The notes: generated by a model from the letters alone, not told the origin. 64,000 nt of DNA from an uncultured Pseudomonadales bacterium (GCA_943788835.1 CALSRU010000004.1:614300-678299), one strand, 5' to 3'. Counted from the stretch's first letter, positions 1 to 9,430 are shown. Translations and numbers: made by a program.

Positions 1-1856
1 GGCGCATTGTTAAAATGGCTATCTGACAACGTCAGGTGCTCCGCGTCAATCGCCTCACCCACAACCGCAAACGGCGCTCGCTCACGCTGACACATCTGCT
101 CAAAAACAGGCATATCCACTGATTTTACGGCCAATACATACCGCTCTTGCGATTCGTTACACCAAATTTCAAGTGGCGCCATACCAGGTTCGTCGCTAGG
201 CACATTTCGCAATGAAAAAACCCCACCGACGCCACCATCTTTAACTAGCTCAGGTAAAGCGTTAGACAAACCACCAGCACCGACGTCGTGGATAAATGCA
301 ATTGGATTCGCGTCACCCAATTGCCAACAACGGTCAATCACCTCTTGACAGCGCCGCTCCATTTCTGGATTTTCACGCTGCACAGAAGCAAAATCTAATT
401 GCGCACTACTCTGCCCAGAACTGACGGACGAAGCAGCCCCGCCACCCAATCCGATCAACATAGCTGGCCCACCCAAAACAATTAACTGAGCTCCCGCGTC
501 GATCGATTGCTTTTGCACATGCATATCGCGCACATTACCTAAGCCACCCGCAATCATAATAGGCTTGTGATAGCCTCGAACTTCAACCTCGCCCTGCTCA
601 TTACGCACAGGCACTTCTAAACTGCGAAAGTAACCACCTAAGTTGGGTCGACCAAACTCATTATTGAAAGCAGCGCCACCGATAGGCCCTTCGAGCATGA
701 TGTCGAGCGCCGAAACAATACGCTCGGGCTTGCCGTAGTCAGCCTCCCAGGGCTGTATGAAGTCGGGAATACGTAAATTCGAAACAGAAAAACCCGTGAT
801 ACCTGCCTTCGGCGTGGCACCCTCACCGGTAGCACCCTCATCACGAATCTCGCCACCGGAACCTGTGGCCGCACCAGCAAACGGTGCAATCGCTGTGGGG
901 TGATTATGCGTTTCCACCTTTAATAAATAGTGTATTGGCTCCTCTACTGAGCCATAGATAAAGTTTTGCCTGTCGCCCTCAAGTTGCTGCGGGAAAAATC
1001 GCGCACCCATATTGCCCGCAATGACCGCAGCATTATCTGAATACGCGCTTAGGACTGGATTAACGCTAGCCTTGTACGTGTTTTTAATCATGCCAAACAA
1101 AGTCTGGTCTTGTTTTTGGCCGTCAATCGTCCAACTCGCATTGAAAATTTTGTGTCTGCAATGCTCAGAATTAGCCTGAGCAAACATCATTAATTCAACG
1201 TCTGATGGATTGCGCCGCAGCTCACTGAAGCTGCTAAACAGATAGTCCATCTCATCATCGGCCAAAGCCAAGCCTAAGTCGCTATTAGCTTGAGCTAACG
1301 CGGCACGACCCTCACCTAAAATGTCAACCGATTGCATCGGCGCCGGTGACTGCTGGGTGAAAAGCTGCTCCAACCCTGCACGATCTAAAAAGACCTGCTC
1401 TACCATCCGATCATGCACCGCAGCACCCAACTGTTGGGTAAGCGCTGGACTAATCTGGGCGTTGGGCTGCATGACAATCCGATACTCTACCGCCCGCTCG
1501 ATGCGTAATACTTCGTCAAGTTTACAATTGCGTGCAATATCGGTTGCCTTGCTCGACCACGGCGAAATAGTGCCACAGCGAGGGCTCACCACTAATGACG
1601 GCACACTACCAAGGCTCGCTTTGGCAGGAGCGTCTGAAATTGGTTGCGCACCATACTCTAATAATTGCTCAAGAACCTTTAGCGTACTGGCTGGAAGCGG
1701 TCGATCCGAGTGCACGATATGCAGATAATGAGCCTCGACCTCAAGTAATTCGGGCATAGACACGCTTTGCAACTGCTCGTTGATCTTGCGCCTCAGTCGA
1801 TTGGCCCTAAACAACGATAGCGCTTGGGCACCGGGGAAGTAAGTGAATGTAGACAG
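1..1856 (-). CDS. purL: Phosphoribosylformylglycinamidine synthase PurL (N-terminal half; cut by window edge)
   Basis: PurL converts FGAR, glutamine and ATP to FGAM in purine biosynthesis in the cytoplasm. About 618 residues are readable and the gene continues past the left edge; the family is about 1,290 residues long. The N-terminal PurS-like part opens with a [11 protein letters not shown] stretch, followed by [36 protein letters not shown], the [13 protein letters not shown] motif and [16 protein letters not shown], all colinear with E. coli PurL as I recall it. The first synthetase domain continues to the edge. No ATG, GTG or TTG lies at the expected start. In frame, a CTG at 1854-1856 sits 7 nt after a perfect AGGAG (1864-1868), so I place the start there. 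The gene is divergent from mltF. The identity is certain; the start is an inference. Confidence 0.96.
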   Translation of the reverse strand, partial: MSTFTYFPGAQALSLFRANRLRRKINEQLQSVSMPELLEVEAHYLHIVHSDRPLPASTLKVLEQLLEYGAQPISDAPAKASLGSVPSLVVSPRCGTISPWSSKATDIARNCKLDEVLRIERAVEYRIVMQPNAQISPALTQQLGAAVHDRMVEQVFLDRAGLEQLFTQQSPAPMQSVDILGEGRAALAQANSDLGLALADDEMDYLFSSFSELRRNPSDVELMMFAQANSEHCRHKIFNASWTIDGQKQDQTLFGMIKNTYKASVNPVLSAYSDNAAVIAGNMGARFFPQQLEGDRQNFIYGSVEEPIHYLLKVETHNHPTAIAPFAGAATGSGGEIRDEGATGEGATPKAGITGFSVSNLRIPDFIQPWEADYGKPERIVSALDIMLEGPIGGAAFNNEFGRPNLGGYFRSLEVPVRNEQGEVEVRGYHKPIMIAGGLGNVRDMHVQKQSIDAGAQLIVLGGPAMLIGLGGGAASSVSSGQSSAQLDFASVQRENPEMERRCQEVIDRCWQLGDANPIAFIHDVGAGGLSNALPELVKDGGVGGVFSLRNVPSDEPGMAPLEIWCNESQERYVLAVKSVDMPVFEQMCQRERAPFAVVGEAIDAEHLTLSDSHFNNA

Positions 1857-1868
1857 CTTTAATCTCCT
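1854..1868 (-). promoter_or_regulatory. Shine-Dalgarno and probable CTG start codon of purL
   Basis: On the minus strand AGGAG is followed by 7 nt and then CTG TCT ACA TTC ACT TAC, in frame with PurL. An in-frame TAG lies five codons upstream of the CTG, so no earlier start is possible. The first in-frame TTG comes 14 codons later, inside the conserved N-terminal segment. CTG initiation is therefore the simplest reading. A sequencing error in this codon is the alternative. Confidence 0.6.
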
Positions 1869-2150
1869 AGAGGCCTATCAGATCGATCGCTCGACTCGTT
1901 TGGCCAGACATCAAATGTTTGCAGCGGTATGGTTACAGCAAATATGCGGCACGCATTGTATGCGCTTTACAGCCACTTCGATACGCATGGGGCACTGCCA
2001 GTAAAACAATTACCGATCTTCAAACCGTGAAAAATAACGCAACCAATCAAAGCCAGTCACGTTTTCATATTATTTCATAAATTCATGAACATAGCCGTGT
2101 TTTCAAGGTATGAGATTAAGTTTAACGTCGCGCCTAACGCTCCAGAACCT

Positions 2151-2178
2151 TTGCACGCCCTGATCGAGCCTTTATGAT
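2151..2178 (+). promoter_or_regulatory. Candidate sigma-70 promoter for mltF
   Basis: TTGCAC (2151-2156) and TATGAT (2173-2178) are separated by 16 bp, a reasonable sigma-70 fit with one mismatch to consensus in the -10 and two in the -35. It would give a leader of roughly 65 nt before the mltF start. The rest of the divergent purL-mltF gap (1869-2251) shows no other gene or convincing element. Found by eye only. Confidence 0.4.
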
Positions 2179-2251
2179 GGTTGGCACAGCAAAGGTTGAA
2201 ACAGGCGCCCCATTAACTGATCGATTACCCAACACATAACCGGACAAGTCG

Positions 2252-3919
2252 TTGTTTAAACTAAACCGCCATAAACCCACACGAAAATGGGTGCCAGTGC
2301 AATCTTGGCGCAAGATGGCCCGTGTCTGCTTTTACGGGGTTGGCCTGTGTGTAATGGCGTTGGTTTACCAGTTCGCTAGTGCCATAATCCCGTGGTATGT
2401 GGAACCGCCTATCAATAGCACGAGTGATAAGACACTCACCGTAGCGACTCATGTCAGCCCACACACATACTACGAGACTCAATCCGGACCTAGCGGTTTT
2501 GAATACACGCTGCTCGATTTATTTGCCCAGAACCTCGGGCTTGAATTGGTGATCAACACCACCGAGACAGTGGACGAACTGTTTGCAGCGATCAACAGCG
2601 GGCAAGCTGCGCTAGCATCCGCCGGACTCTCACCAACACGACAGCGGCGACAAGAATTTCTCTTCTCGGAGCCTTACCTCGAAAGCGAACCTATCGTCGT
2701 TTACAAGGTAGGCAACTATAGGCCGCGCAATCAAGCTGGCCTAGTAGGAAAAAAGCTCGTTGTAGTAGCCAACAGTAGTCATTCAACGGCCCTGCGCAAG
2801 GCGCAAAAACAGCGCCCAGACCTGCAGTGGCGTGAGGTTGAGAAAGTTGATTCTACCCAACTCCTGAGTTTACTTGAGCAAGGGCTTGTCGATTACACGA
2901 TTCTTGACTCGGCTGAGTTTGTGCTGCACCAAGGCAACTTTCCCAGCCTAAAGCGTGCATTCGCCTTTGGCCCAGCGCAAACCTTTAACTGGATGTTCAC
3001 TCAGTCGGCGACGAGCGAGTCTATGCGTATTGCGGCGAATGAATTTTTAGAACGGGTTCAGCGTGACGGTACACTTGCACAACTAGAAGAACGTTTTTTT
3101 TCACACTCCGATGAAGTGGGACAAGTTGCGGCCAATGAGTTTTCAAAAAATATTCATGCACGACTGCCGCGCTACAAAAATAATATACAGCGCGTTGCCG
3201 CCTCCTACGCAATGGATTGGCGTTTACTAGCAGCCATCAGCTATCAAGAATCCACCTGGAACCCGCGAGCCATTTCACCAACGGGTGTCCGTGGAATGAT
3301 GATGCTGACCCAACCGACTGCTAAAGAGGTGGGGGTAAAAAATCGACTCGACATTGACCAAAGCCTCAGCGGCGGCGCCAAGTATTATCACCAATTAAAA
3401 GATCGCCTGCCAAACCGTATTACCGAACCAGATCGAAGCTGGTTTGCGCTGGCCGCCTACAATATTGGCATGGGCCACTTAGAAGATGCGCGCCGCTTAA
3501 CGCAAAGCCAGGGGCAAGATCCTGACAGTTGGTACCATGTGAAGGAAACTCTCCCGTTGCTCACGCAGCCAAAGTGGTACAAACAAACACGCTATGGCTA
3601 TGCGCGCGGCCACGAATCGGTTCATTACGTTCAGCGAATTCGCCATTACTACAGTGTCTTAGTCTGGCAAGATCTTGCACCCAAAGATCAATTCAATTTA
3701 GCCGGTGACACGCTAGTTCAGCTGCTTGGTAGTGACTGGGTTGCCGATAACAACAACGTGCCAACGGCCATGGCGCCTCAACCCTTAAACAAGCCTCTGG
3801 CAGATGTCGAGGTAAGCAGAGCCAAAGTTACTATTGATAATCCTGCCACAAACACTCTTGCAAGCGCCGCAGATCTGATCGATGCAGAATCCCTGGCTCA
3901 ACAGACCAACTCCCTCTAG
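2252..3919 (+). CDS. mltF: Membrane-bound lytic murein transglycosylase F
   Basis: MltF cleaves peptidoglycan glycan strands non-hydrolytically, producing 1,6-anhydro muropeptides, from the periplasmic side of the envelope. The 555-residue product has a hydrophobic segment at about residues 24-46 (signal or anchor). A periplasmic solute-binding-like domain follows (SBP_bac_3 type, about 60-290, with VVYKVGNYRPR). The SLT catalytic domain comes next (about 305-480) with AISYQESTWNPRA; the Glu at residue 333 is the expected catalytic acid. The motifs PTGVRGMMMLTQPTA, FALAAYNIGMGH and YGYARGHE match E. coli MltF. The start is TTG at 2252 with only a weak Shine-Dalgarno; a downstream in-frame ATG would cut into the region just before the hydrophobic segment. 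The purL-mltF divergent pair is known from pseudomonads. Confidence 0.95.
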   Translation: MFKLNRHKPTRKWVPVQSWRKMARVCFYGVGLCVMALVYQFASAIIPWYVEPPINSTSDKTLTVATHVSPHTYYETQSGPSGFEYTLLDLFAQNLGLELVINTTETVDELFAAINSGQAALASAGLSPTRQRRQEFLFSEPYLESEPIVVYKVGNYRPRNQAGLVGKKLVVVANSSHSTALRKAQKQRPDLQWREVEKVDSTQLLSLLEQGLVDYTILDSAEFVLHQGNFPSLKRAFAFGPAQTFNWMFTQSATSESMRIAANEFLERVQRDGTLAQLEERFFSHSDEVGQVAANEFSKNIHARLPRYKNNIQRVAASYAMDWRLLAAISYQESTWNPRAISPTGVRGMMMLTQPTAKEVGVKNRLDIDQSLSGGAKYYHQLKDRLPNRITEPDRSWFALAAYNIGMGHLEDARRLTQSQGQDPDSWYHVKETLPLLTQPKWYKQTRYGYARGHESVHYVQRIRHYYSVLVWQDLAPKDQFNLAGDTLVQLLGSDWVADNNNVPTAMAPQPLNKPLADVEVSRAKVTIDNPATNTLASAADLIDAESLAQQTNSL

Positions 3920-4004
3920 ATCCTAAGACAAAACTCCGCAGCCAAATACTCCTGCAACAATCGATAAGCACCCACCAATCATTAGCTCACGATAAAGCTC
4001 ATGG

Positions 4005-4502
4005 TTAACGTCGCTGCTTAAAAAAATCCGCCATTAGTTGCCCGCACTCATCAGCCAGAACGCCAGAGCTATAATCGATTTTATGATTATAAAAATCGCG
4101 TCTGGGCAGCTGCAATTGCGAACTCACTACGCCGGCTCGTGGCTCCGCAGCACCATAAACCAATCGCTTAATTCGAGCATGTAACATTGCGCCGAAACAC
4201 ATCGTACACGGCTCTATAGTCACATATAGCGTCGCCCCTGTGAGTCTATAATTTGCAACGGCTGAGCAAGCCGCGCGCAGAGCAATAATTTCAGCATGAG
4301 CTGTTGCATCACAGCTGGCAATGGGTTGATTAAACGACTCAGCGACGCACTGGCCATTCATCACTACAATTGCGCCCACAGGAACCTCGCCCTGCTTGCC
4401 GGCCTGCTTGGCCATTGCCAAGGCCTTCTGCATCCAATACTCATCATCAAGTGGGCCGTTCACAGTCGCCAATCGATCCATCTCGTCAAATTGATTGGTC
4501 AT
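4005..4502 (-). CDS. tadA: tRNA-specific adenosine deaminase TadA
   Basis: TadA is a zinc deaminase that converts the wobble adenosine A34 of tRNA-Arg(ACG) to inosine, which lets one tRNA read CGU, CGC and CGA. Residues expected for zinc and catalysis are visible: HAE (His69, Glu71) and PCTMC (Cys99, Cys102), with GEVPVGAIVV upstream. The length of 165 residues is normal. The ATG overlaps the stop of pdxB by 4 nt (ATGA), which supports this start and translational coupling. The gene is last in the leftward epmC-pdxB-tadA group. Its substrate tRNA is encoded in this window at 14300-14376. Confidence 0.96.
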   Translation of the reverse strand: MTNQFDEMDRLATVNGPLDDEYWMQKALAMAKQAGKQGEVPVGAIVVMNGQCVAESFNQPIASCDATAHAEIIALRAACSAVANYRLTGATLYVTIEPCTMCFGAMLHARIKRLVYGAAEPRAGVVSSQLQLPRRDFYNHKIDYSSGVLADECGQLMADFFKQRR

Positions 4503-5662
4503 TGGGGGCTCTCTACCATAGTATTAATAAGAGCGGTGTAATCAAACTCTTCACGCAACTGATAGTGCTTGCGCAACCGATCGAACTCATCAGGTATTTG
4601 ATCGGCCGGCGCATTCATTATGTCGCTCTTAAACGATTGCGTCTCTTGCTCGACAGGAAAAATTCGCGTTAATCGTTTTGCATAGGCTTCAAGTTGAGGG
4701 TAGTTTTGAATATCAACACACGCCAATGCCGTGAGTGTGACTTGCTCAGGCAGGCGAAAGTTACAACTGTTCACGCCTGTATAATGCTTCAGCATGGCAG
4801 ACACAACCATTTGAGTTCCGCGCACCTTACCTGCAGAGCTATAACCGGCAATATGCGGTGTCGCATAACGGACAAGTTGAACCAGCTGTTCTAGCGGTTG
4901 TGGCTCAAACTCCCATACATCTAGTGCCACTACCAAGTCGTTGCGCTCGCTCAATAACTCAATAAGATCATGGTTATTTATCACCGCACCACGGCTAGTA
5001 TTAACCAGTGTGGCGTTTTTCCTTAGCCTTCTTAATGCTGCGAGATCAAGCATGTGTTGGGTCGCATAGTCGCCAGTGCGCGTGAGCGGTACGTGCAGGC
5101 TCACGATATCGCAATCCAAGATACCTTGTAAGTCGCTTACACTATGACAGCCCGCCAGCTGATCCAGCTCGGCTAGATCGAGTAAAGGGTCGTAAACGGC
5201 GCACGGTAAACCAAAGTAAAGTAAGCACGCGACTAACCGGCGCCCTACGTTGCCATAACCGACAACCCCTATTCGTTGCTCGCGTAACTCTGCGATAGAA
5301 CGCGAGCTGAGAATCACCGACATCACATAATCAACCACTGCATTCGCATTACAACCGGGCGCATAGGCAAAGCCCACGCCCGAATTCTCAAGTAAATTCA
5401 GATCAATATGATCCGTGCCAATCGTCGCAGTACCGACAAAACTCACGCAGCCATCAAGCAGTAACTGTTGATTGACCTGCGTAATTGAGCGCACCAACAA
5501 TACATCAGCCTTAGAAAGATGACGCTGACTGATCTCTCTTCCCGCAACAGTCATCACATCCGCCCAACCATCGACCAAAGGCAGTAATCCTGTCATTGCC
5601 TGATCAGCGACAATAGATAGCCGCCTGCCCTTCGCAGCCGGCTTAGGCCTTATCATGCTCAT
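4499..5662 (-). CDS. pdxB: Erythronate-4-phosphate dehydrogenase PdxB
   Basis: PdxB oxidises 4-phosphoerythronate in the DXP-dependent pathway to pyridoxal phosphate. The 387-residue protein has the D-2-hydroxyacid dehydrogenase layout. An N-terminal catalytic segment contains LLVRSITQVN and FVGTATIGTDHID. An NAD-binding Rossmann core follows (GYGNVGRRLVACL, about residue 133). Then come DIVSLHVPLT, NTSRGAVINN and VALDVWEFEP, and ATPHIAGYSSAGKVRGT with the catalytic His. A C-terminal PdxB dimerisation segment ends the protein. Two closely spaced ATGs begin the gene; AAGGA lies 9 nt before the first, so 5662 is preferred. It is the middle gene of three, 69 nt after epmC and overlapping tadA. 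Confidence 0.95.
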   Translation of the reverse strand: MSMIRPKPAAKGRRLSIVADQAMTGLLPLVDGWADVMTVAGREISQRHLSKADVLLVRSITQVNQQLLLDGCVSFVGTATIGTDHIDLNLLENSGVGFAYAPGCNANAVVDYVMSVILSSRSIAELREQRIGVVGYGNVGRRLVACLLYFGLPCAVYDPLLDLAELDQLAGCHSVSDLQGILDCDIVSLHVPLTRTGDYATQHMLDLAALRRLRKNATLVNTSRGAVINNHDLIELLSERNDLVVALDVWEFEPQPLEQLVQLVRYATPHIAGYSSAGKVRGTQMVVSAMLKHYTGVNSCNFRLPEQVTLTALACVDIQNYPQLEAYAKRLTRIFPVEQETQSFKSDIMNAPADQIPDEFDRLRKHYQLREEFDYTALINTMVESPQ

Positions 5663-5731
5663 AATGTTTTATCCTTTTTTATATTGCTTTCACTGTTCGT
5701 TTGCCCCCTAACTGACAAAGCCATATTACGT

Positions 5732-6355
5732 CTATTGTGATATCGCCTTAGGAACGTCGACAGCAAGCTCAAACACACAATCACTACGATAAAAATTTTG
5801 CAGGGCCAGCGCAAAAATCTGTGCGCGAGGTGGGAGACCGTTGGCGCAATATTCGAAAGCCGTCTGCCGTACCATCGTTGCAAAAGGCGCTGCATTATGA
5901 GCAGCCTCGATGCTCTGTAAATTGTCAATGCTCACGCTAAAATCCGATCGACAAATAATTGAGAAAATCCACTCCAACGCCTGAGGCTTACACTCGGCAA
6001 TTTGAAAGTCCGCTTGCTTACTTGGGCTGCGACCATCAGGCTCATACCAATAACCATAATCTATCAGCTTTCGCCGCTGCTCCCCAGCGATGCACCAGTG
6101 GGCAACCTCATGCAAAGCGCTGGCAAAAAAATCATCACGATAATAAATGTGACTTTCTGAAGCATTTAAGCCCTCTCGTACACCTGAACGCACGAGCTTT
6201 ACGTTACTGCCAGGCACAGCAGAGCTCTGTGAACCATGCAAGCCAACCGCAGGCTGGTAGAGTGGCTCGTCACAGCCACCCACCAAGCGTGTATTGTATC
6301 GCGTTAAAAATGCCTGATTAAAAAGAGCCTCGAGATCTGATGCATAATGATTCAT
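5732..6355 (-). CDS. epmC: Elongation factor P hydroxylase EpmC (YfcM family)
   Basis: EpmC hydroxylates the beta-lysyl-lysine modification of translation elongation factor EF-P. Recognition rests on the family pattern: FNQAFLTRYNTRLVGG at the N terminus, DDFFASALHEVAHWCIAG (an HEVAHW metal-binding signature), YGYWYEPDGRSPSKQADFQ, and ECKPQALEWIFS. About 207 residues is close to the usual 180-200. I chose the ATG at 6355 because the seven residues added by an upstream TTG are unlike the family and have no ribosome binding site. No epmA or epmB is in the window. The gene leads the pdxB-tadA group. Confidence 0.88.
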   Translation of the reverse strand: MNHYASDLEALFNQAFLTRYNTRLVGGCDEPLYQPAVGLHGSQSSAVPGSNVKLVRSGVREGLNASESHIYYRDDFFASALHEVAHWCIAGEQRRKLIDYGYWYEPDGRSPSKQADFQIAECKPQALEWIFSIICRSDFSVSIDNLQSIEAAHNAAPFATMVRQTAFEYCANGLPPRAQIFALALQNFYRSDCVFELAVDVPKAISQ

Positions 6356-6725
6356 AACGCAATACGAATGGAGCAACCATCAAATACTTCAACTGCAATC
6401 AGTCTCATCGAAAGGCACACACAGCCTAAAAGTTCTAACGAGCCTAATAAAACAGCGATAGGGATAACCATTAAATCTTTATAAACAATCACTTAAAATC
6501 TCTTAAAAAAAGTCGACTAAATCACATCCAAATAACCAAGCCCGACTATACTTAATTTAGACACCCGAGCAGCAAGCTTAATGTGCTATTTGGAGAGCCT
6601 ATCAAGCCTTACCAACATGACCATGCCGCTATAACCCGCGCCACCCAGACGTAGTACATCAACAGAAGATGCAACCTGTTTATGATGCTCAAATGCACTC
6701 ATAAACCTTTTTAGGAGCACCATTG
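6356..6725. other. Intergenic region without recognised gene
   Basis: This AT-rich stretch lies between the divergent epmC and the orphan gene to its right. A TATACT hexamer at 6547-6552 could serve as a -10, but no matching -35 lies at the right distance. AGGAG at 6713-6717 is the ribosome binding site of the gene at 6726. I see no RNA gene, hairpin terminator or repeat. Confidence 0.5.
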
Positions 6726-7682
6726 ATGCAGTCAGATAACCCGCCGGAAGGTACAAAAAAAACGCTGGCTCCGCTTAAAATCAGCCAAGACAAGTCGGCA
6801 ACTAAAACGGCATTGTATAGCGTCCCAAAACCGATACCAGCGAAAGCCACTGGCAATGATACAAACAACGGGCAATATATTACCGATTCCCTCTGTGATG
6901 GAAGCCTTCCATCACCTGACTGCGGGACTCAATCTGAATTAACTAACCCAAAACAGATTGGCCCGCCTACGAATGTGGTCAATCTGTTTACCAAGCAATA
7001 TATTTCTGCCCACACGGATCTGCGCATTATACGAGTATGCGGAGAGCATAATGGCGCACGCATGCTCTATTCAACTGCAGATTGCCCAGAACGTTTAGTC
7101 GCAGTACCTATACTTTGCTGGGCTCTTCTAGAGGACGGCAGTATCAGCGGCATTGTGCCATGGCTCAACCAAGTTCTGCCTTGCAAAGAGGTCGAAGGTA
7201 AATTCAATATTGTTTGGGAGGGCTACTATTGCTCAATCGTCGAAAATGTTTTTGTTGATGCGCCTGCCGAAGTAATCGCCACTCTCAGCATTGCCGCGCG
7301 CTTTAACAACCGCGTTTTAACCAAAAATCAAAACCCGCCTACGAACACAGCTGCATCAGTCGATAATCAAGCAGGCTCGCATATCGTACAGGAAATCCCA
7401 GACCCTATTGGCACGCATGCGCTGCTGGTCAATGAAGCTAGCGAGTCGCTCATTCTAACGGCTGTTGTCAGCTGGACCCTTGACGAATATGGCTGTTTGC
7501 ATGGCATGCTTGCAGACGACTCTCAGATTGATAAGTTGCCGGTATTACCCGGCGATAGCTGTTTATTTTCGGCTGATGAAGACACCGATTTCAAATGTTT
7601 CTTTCAACGTGATATCGCGGAGCAAATTCGCATACAAAACCCAGAAACGATGGAAGCGATTGAAGAATTATTTAACAGCTGA
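6726..7682 (+). CDS. Orphan protein with two tandem copies of one module
   Basis: I do not recognise the family. The start is the ATG at 6726: AGGAG (6713-6717) lies 8 nt upstream, while the alternative TTG at 6723 would leave only 5 nt. The 318-residue product has no signal peptide or membrane segment. Its first roughly 85 residues are polar and low in complexity (Lys, Pro, Thr, Asn). Two similar modules follow, about 123-186 and 241-301. Both show a hydrophobic run, then W-x-L-x-(E/D)-x-G-x-x-x-G (WALLEDGSISG and WTLDEYGCLHG), then a LP motif and an aromatic/Cys-rich strand. This looks like a gene-internal duplication. It stands alone, convergent with tusA. Function is unknown; a small beta-rich binding or regulatory domain is only a guess. 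Confidence 0.8.
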   Translation: MQSDNPPEGTKKTLAPLKISQDKSATKTALYSVPKPIPAKATGNDTNNGQYITDSLCDGSLPSPDCGTQSELTNPKQIGPPTNVVNLFTKQYISAHTDLRIIRVCGEHNGARMLYSTADCPERLVAVPILCWALLEDGSISGIVPWLNQVLPCKEVEGKFNIVWEGYYCSIVENVFVDAPAEVIATLSIAARFNNRVLTKNQNPPTNTAASVDNQAGSHIVQEIPDPIGTHALLVNEASESLILTAVVSWTLDEYGCLHGMLADDSQIDKLPVLPGDSCLFSADEDTDFKCFFQRDIAEQIRIQNPETMEAIEELFNS

Positions 7683-7708
7683 TTTTCCACCTGAGGCGCC
7701 GTAAAAAT

Positions 7709-7969
7709 TTAAGCGTCACGCTTTTTTATCCAATAAAGGTATTGGCCATTAATACACTCACGCGCCATTAACGGGTGACGTAAAAACTCGCAAAAACGCG
7801 GCACATCGCGCTCAGTGGATGAATCCGTGGCTACCAATCTAATCGTTTCACCCGCTGCAATAGCTCTAATCTTTTTATGCAGCAACATAACCGGCTCTGG
7901 GCATGACAACCCTCGGGCGTCAATCTCGTGATCATAATCGACCGGCTCACCTGTGATTTTTTTACTCAT
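7709..7969 (-). CDS. tusA: TusA-family sulfurtransferase
   Basis: TusA-family proteins carry persulfide sulfur on a conserved cysteine, for instance from IscS toward MnmA for 2-thiouridine in tRNA. The 86-residue product shows the diagnostic DARGLSCPEPVMLLHKKI segment with the CPxP motif (Cys at about residue 23). A DSSTERDVPRFCEFLRH helix-strand region follows, as in the YeeD/TusA fold. The ATG at 7969 has only a weak Shine-Dalgarno. A PDZ membrane protein gene lies 110 nt upstream on the same strand. MnmA, a possible downstream partner, is encoded at 48 kb. Other TusA paralogs serve molybdenum or sulfur-oxidation pathways, so the exact partner is not proven. Confidence 0.88.
   Translation of the reverse strand: MSKKITGEPVDYDHEIDARGLSCPEPVMLLHKKIRAIAAGETIRLVATDSSTERDVPRFCEFLRHPLMARECINGQYLYWIKKRDA
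7711..7728 (+). terminator. Possible short intrinsic terminator after the orphan gene
   Basis: AAGCG-TCA-CGCTT is followed by a T-run (CTTTTTTATC), 28 nt past the stop at 7682. The stem is only 5 bp and overlaps the last codons of the convergent tusA, so it may be chance. It fits in position and polarity. Confidence 0.35.
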
Positions 7970-8079
7970 ATCTTCAGCACACTATTCAAACCGAAAAACC
8001 AAACTATCAGATAATTCAAAGATTTCCCTAGAGGCAGCACGACACTCAGGCCCACGCTCTTACCAATTTTTTTCCAAGG

Positions 8080-8970
8080 TCACTGAATCGGTCTTTTCAT
8101 CCGCAAACCAAATACCGCACGCGGTGACTGAGGTGCACTGCTGATACCAATGGTGCCGCGTGGTAACTCTAGCAATATGCTTTTACCGCTGCGAACCACT
8201 TCAACAGCCACTAAATTGCCTTGCTCTCCCGATTTCACCACTCGATTTAAACCTTGTATATCGAACACTCGAGAACCATCATAACGAACGATTTCATCAC
8301 CTTGCACTAATCCAGCTGACTGACCGACCGAGCCTCCAGCAACGCGCTGCACCTGAACAGCAGTTGGCAAGCCTTTCACTTTCAGATAATTTTCATAGCC
8401 GTAATCACCCATGTAATTACGCAAGGATTCACCCAACTCACCTATAATATCTTGCGCCAACATACTGCCACGATTGTCTGGAAGCGATATGGCTTCGACA
8501 AAACGCAACTGGGCCTCAGCTTCCATGGCAAATATTTTTTCAGCATCATAGGCGCTAAACCCAGCAGCGGATAAACGCTCCATTGCTTTATCGTAATCTG
8601 GCGCAGCAAACCGCGCCCGGCCTGGAGCGCCAAATCTGTTTGCTACCGGGTTGATAAAGGCCTGATCGAGCTCCGCAGGGTTATCACTGCCCGCTACTGC
8701 GCCAGTAGCTTCTAGAAGCTCAGCCGCGCGCTTAACATTTTGCTCGGTCAGTGCCTTTAACTCCAAAGACAGGTCATCTAGCAGCGCAAACTGCTGCTGT
8801 AATTTAGCCTCGATCTCTTGCGCAAAACTTTGCTGCTGCAAATACTGCACTGTCAAAATAGAACCAAGCACAGCACCAATAGCCGCGCCAATTATGGACG
8901 CGAAGCCAACGCCTACAAACCAGAGCTGCTTATTTCCAATATCCAACTGTGCCACGGGCCCCCTTGCCAA
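8080..8970 (-). CDS. Membrane-anchored protein with C-terminal PDZ domain
   Basis: This 296-residue protein has one membrane segment near the N terminus (about residues 16-42, Gly/Ala-rich with two GxxxG-like spacings). A coiled-coil-prone stretch follows (about 45-90, QQQSFAQEIEAKLQQQF). A helical middle is next, and then a PDZ domain (about 200-285: VQRVAGGSVGQSAGLVQGDEIV, split here as VQRVAGGSVG and QSAGLVQGDEIV). No protease catalytic triad is present, so it is more likely a periplasmic scaffold or sensor than an enzyme. The start is TTG at 8970, 8 nt after a strong GAGGAG. The precise role is unknown; other single-PDZ membrane proteins act in secretion or envelope stress control. Confidence 0.8.
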   Translation of the reverse strand: MARGPVAQLDIGNKQLWFVGVGFASIIGAAIGAVLGSILTVQYLQQQSFAQEIEAKLQQQFALLDDLSLELKALTEQNVKRAAELLEATGAVAGSDNPAELDQAFINPVANRFGAPGRARFAAPDYDKAMERLSAAGFSAYDAEKIFAMEAEAQLRFVEAISLPDNRGSMLAQDIIGELGESLRNYMGDYGYENYLKVKGLPTAVQVQRVAGGSVGQSAGLVQGDEIVRYDGSRVFDIQGLNRVVKSGEQGNLVAVEVVRSGKSILLELPRGTIGISSAPQSPRAVFGLRMKRPIQ

Positions 8971-9103
8971 TACTCGATCTCCTCACCACGCTGCACATTA
9001 GCGTGAGCATAATGCCTGATGAGCCTTCATTCAGAACTATTCACGCTGGCGACTCATAAACTCAAACCGGAGCTACCTTCTGATTGTGTCTTATATATTT
9101 ATG

Positions 9104-9394
9104 CTATTCATCAATCTCGCGCGCACTTTCTGCAACCAGCTCTTTAAGCTGCACTTTAGATAATAACTGACAGCATTCGGTTTGCCGATCAAAAATCAGT
9201 ATGCATTCACCATCAAACATCGCTCTTTTGGCTTGCTTCATTTGGGCCTCAAAGGTCACCTCGCGCAAACCGTAGTCGGTACCCTCTCGACTAATATATT
9301 CTTGTAAAACACCGTCTAGGGCGTCATCAGAAAGCTGTTTTGGCGGCACAATCACCCAACGTTCAGGCAACTCAGCCAAGTCGAAACTTTTCAT
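9104..9394 (-). CDS. YheU family protein (UPF0270)
   Basis: The 96-residue product matches the small YheU family: VPPKQLSDDALDGVLQEY, then REGTDYG, then a helix with KRAMFDGECILIFD. The family has no established function. The E. coli protein is about 72 residues, so this copy carries roughly 14-18 extra N-terminal residues. A GTG start at the WVIVPP position is possible, but neither candidate has a good ribosome binding site, so I kept the ATG at 9394. It is downstream of, and on the same strand as, the small membrane protein gene. Confidence 0.8.
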   Translation of the reverse strand: MKSFDLAELPERWVIVPPKQLSDDALDGVLQEYISREGTDYGLREVTFEAQMKQAKRAMFDGECILIFDRQTECCQLLSKVQLKELVAESAREIDE

Positions 9395-9430
9395 GGCAAA
9401 CTCAATTTATGTTGGTTAGTCGTCGTTATG

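Noticed and set aside
5659-5928. 89-codon open frame overlapping pdxB by 4 nt
   Set aside because: It lies mostly inside the clearly recognisable epmC in another frame. The ATGA overlap with pdxB is coincidental.
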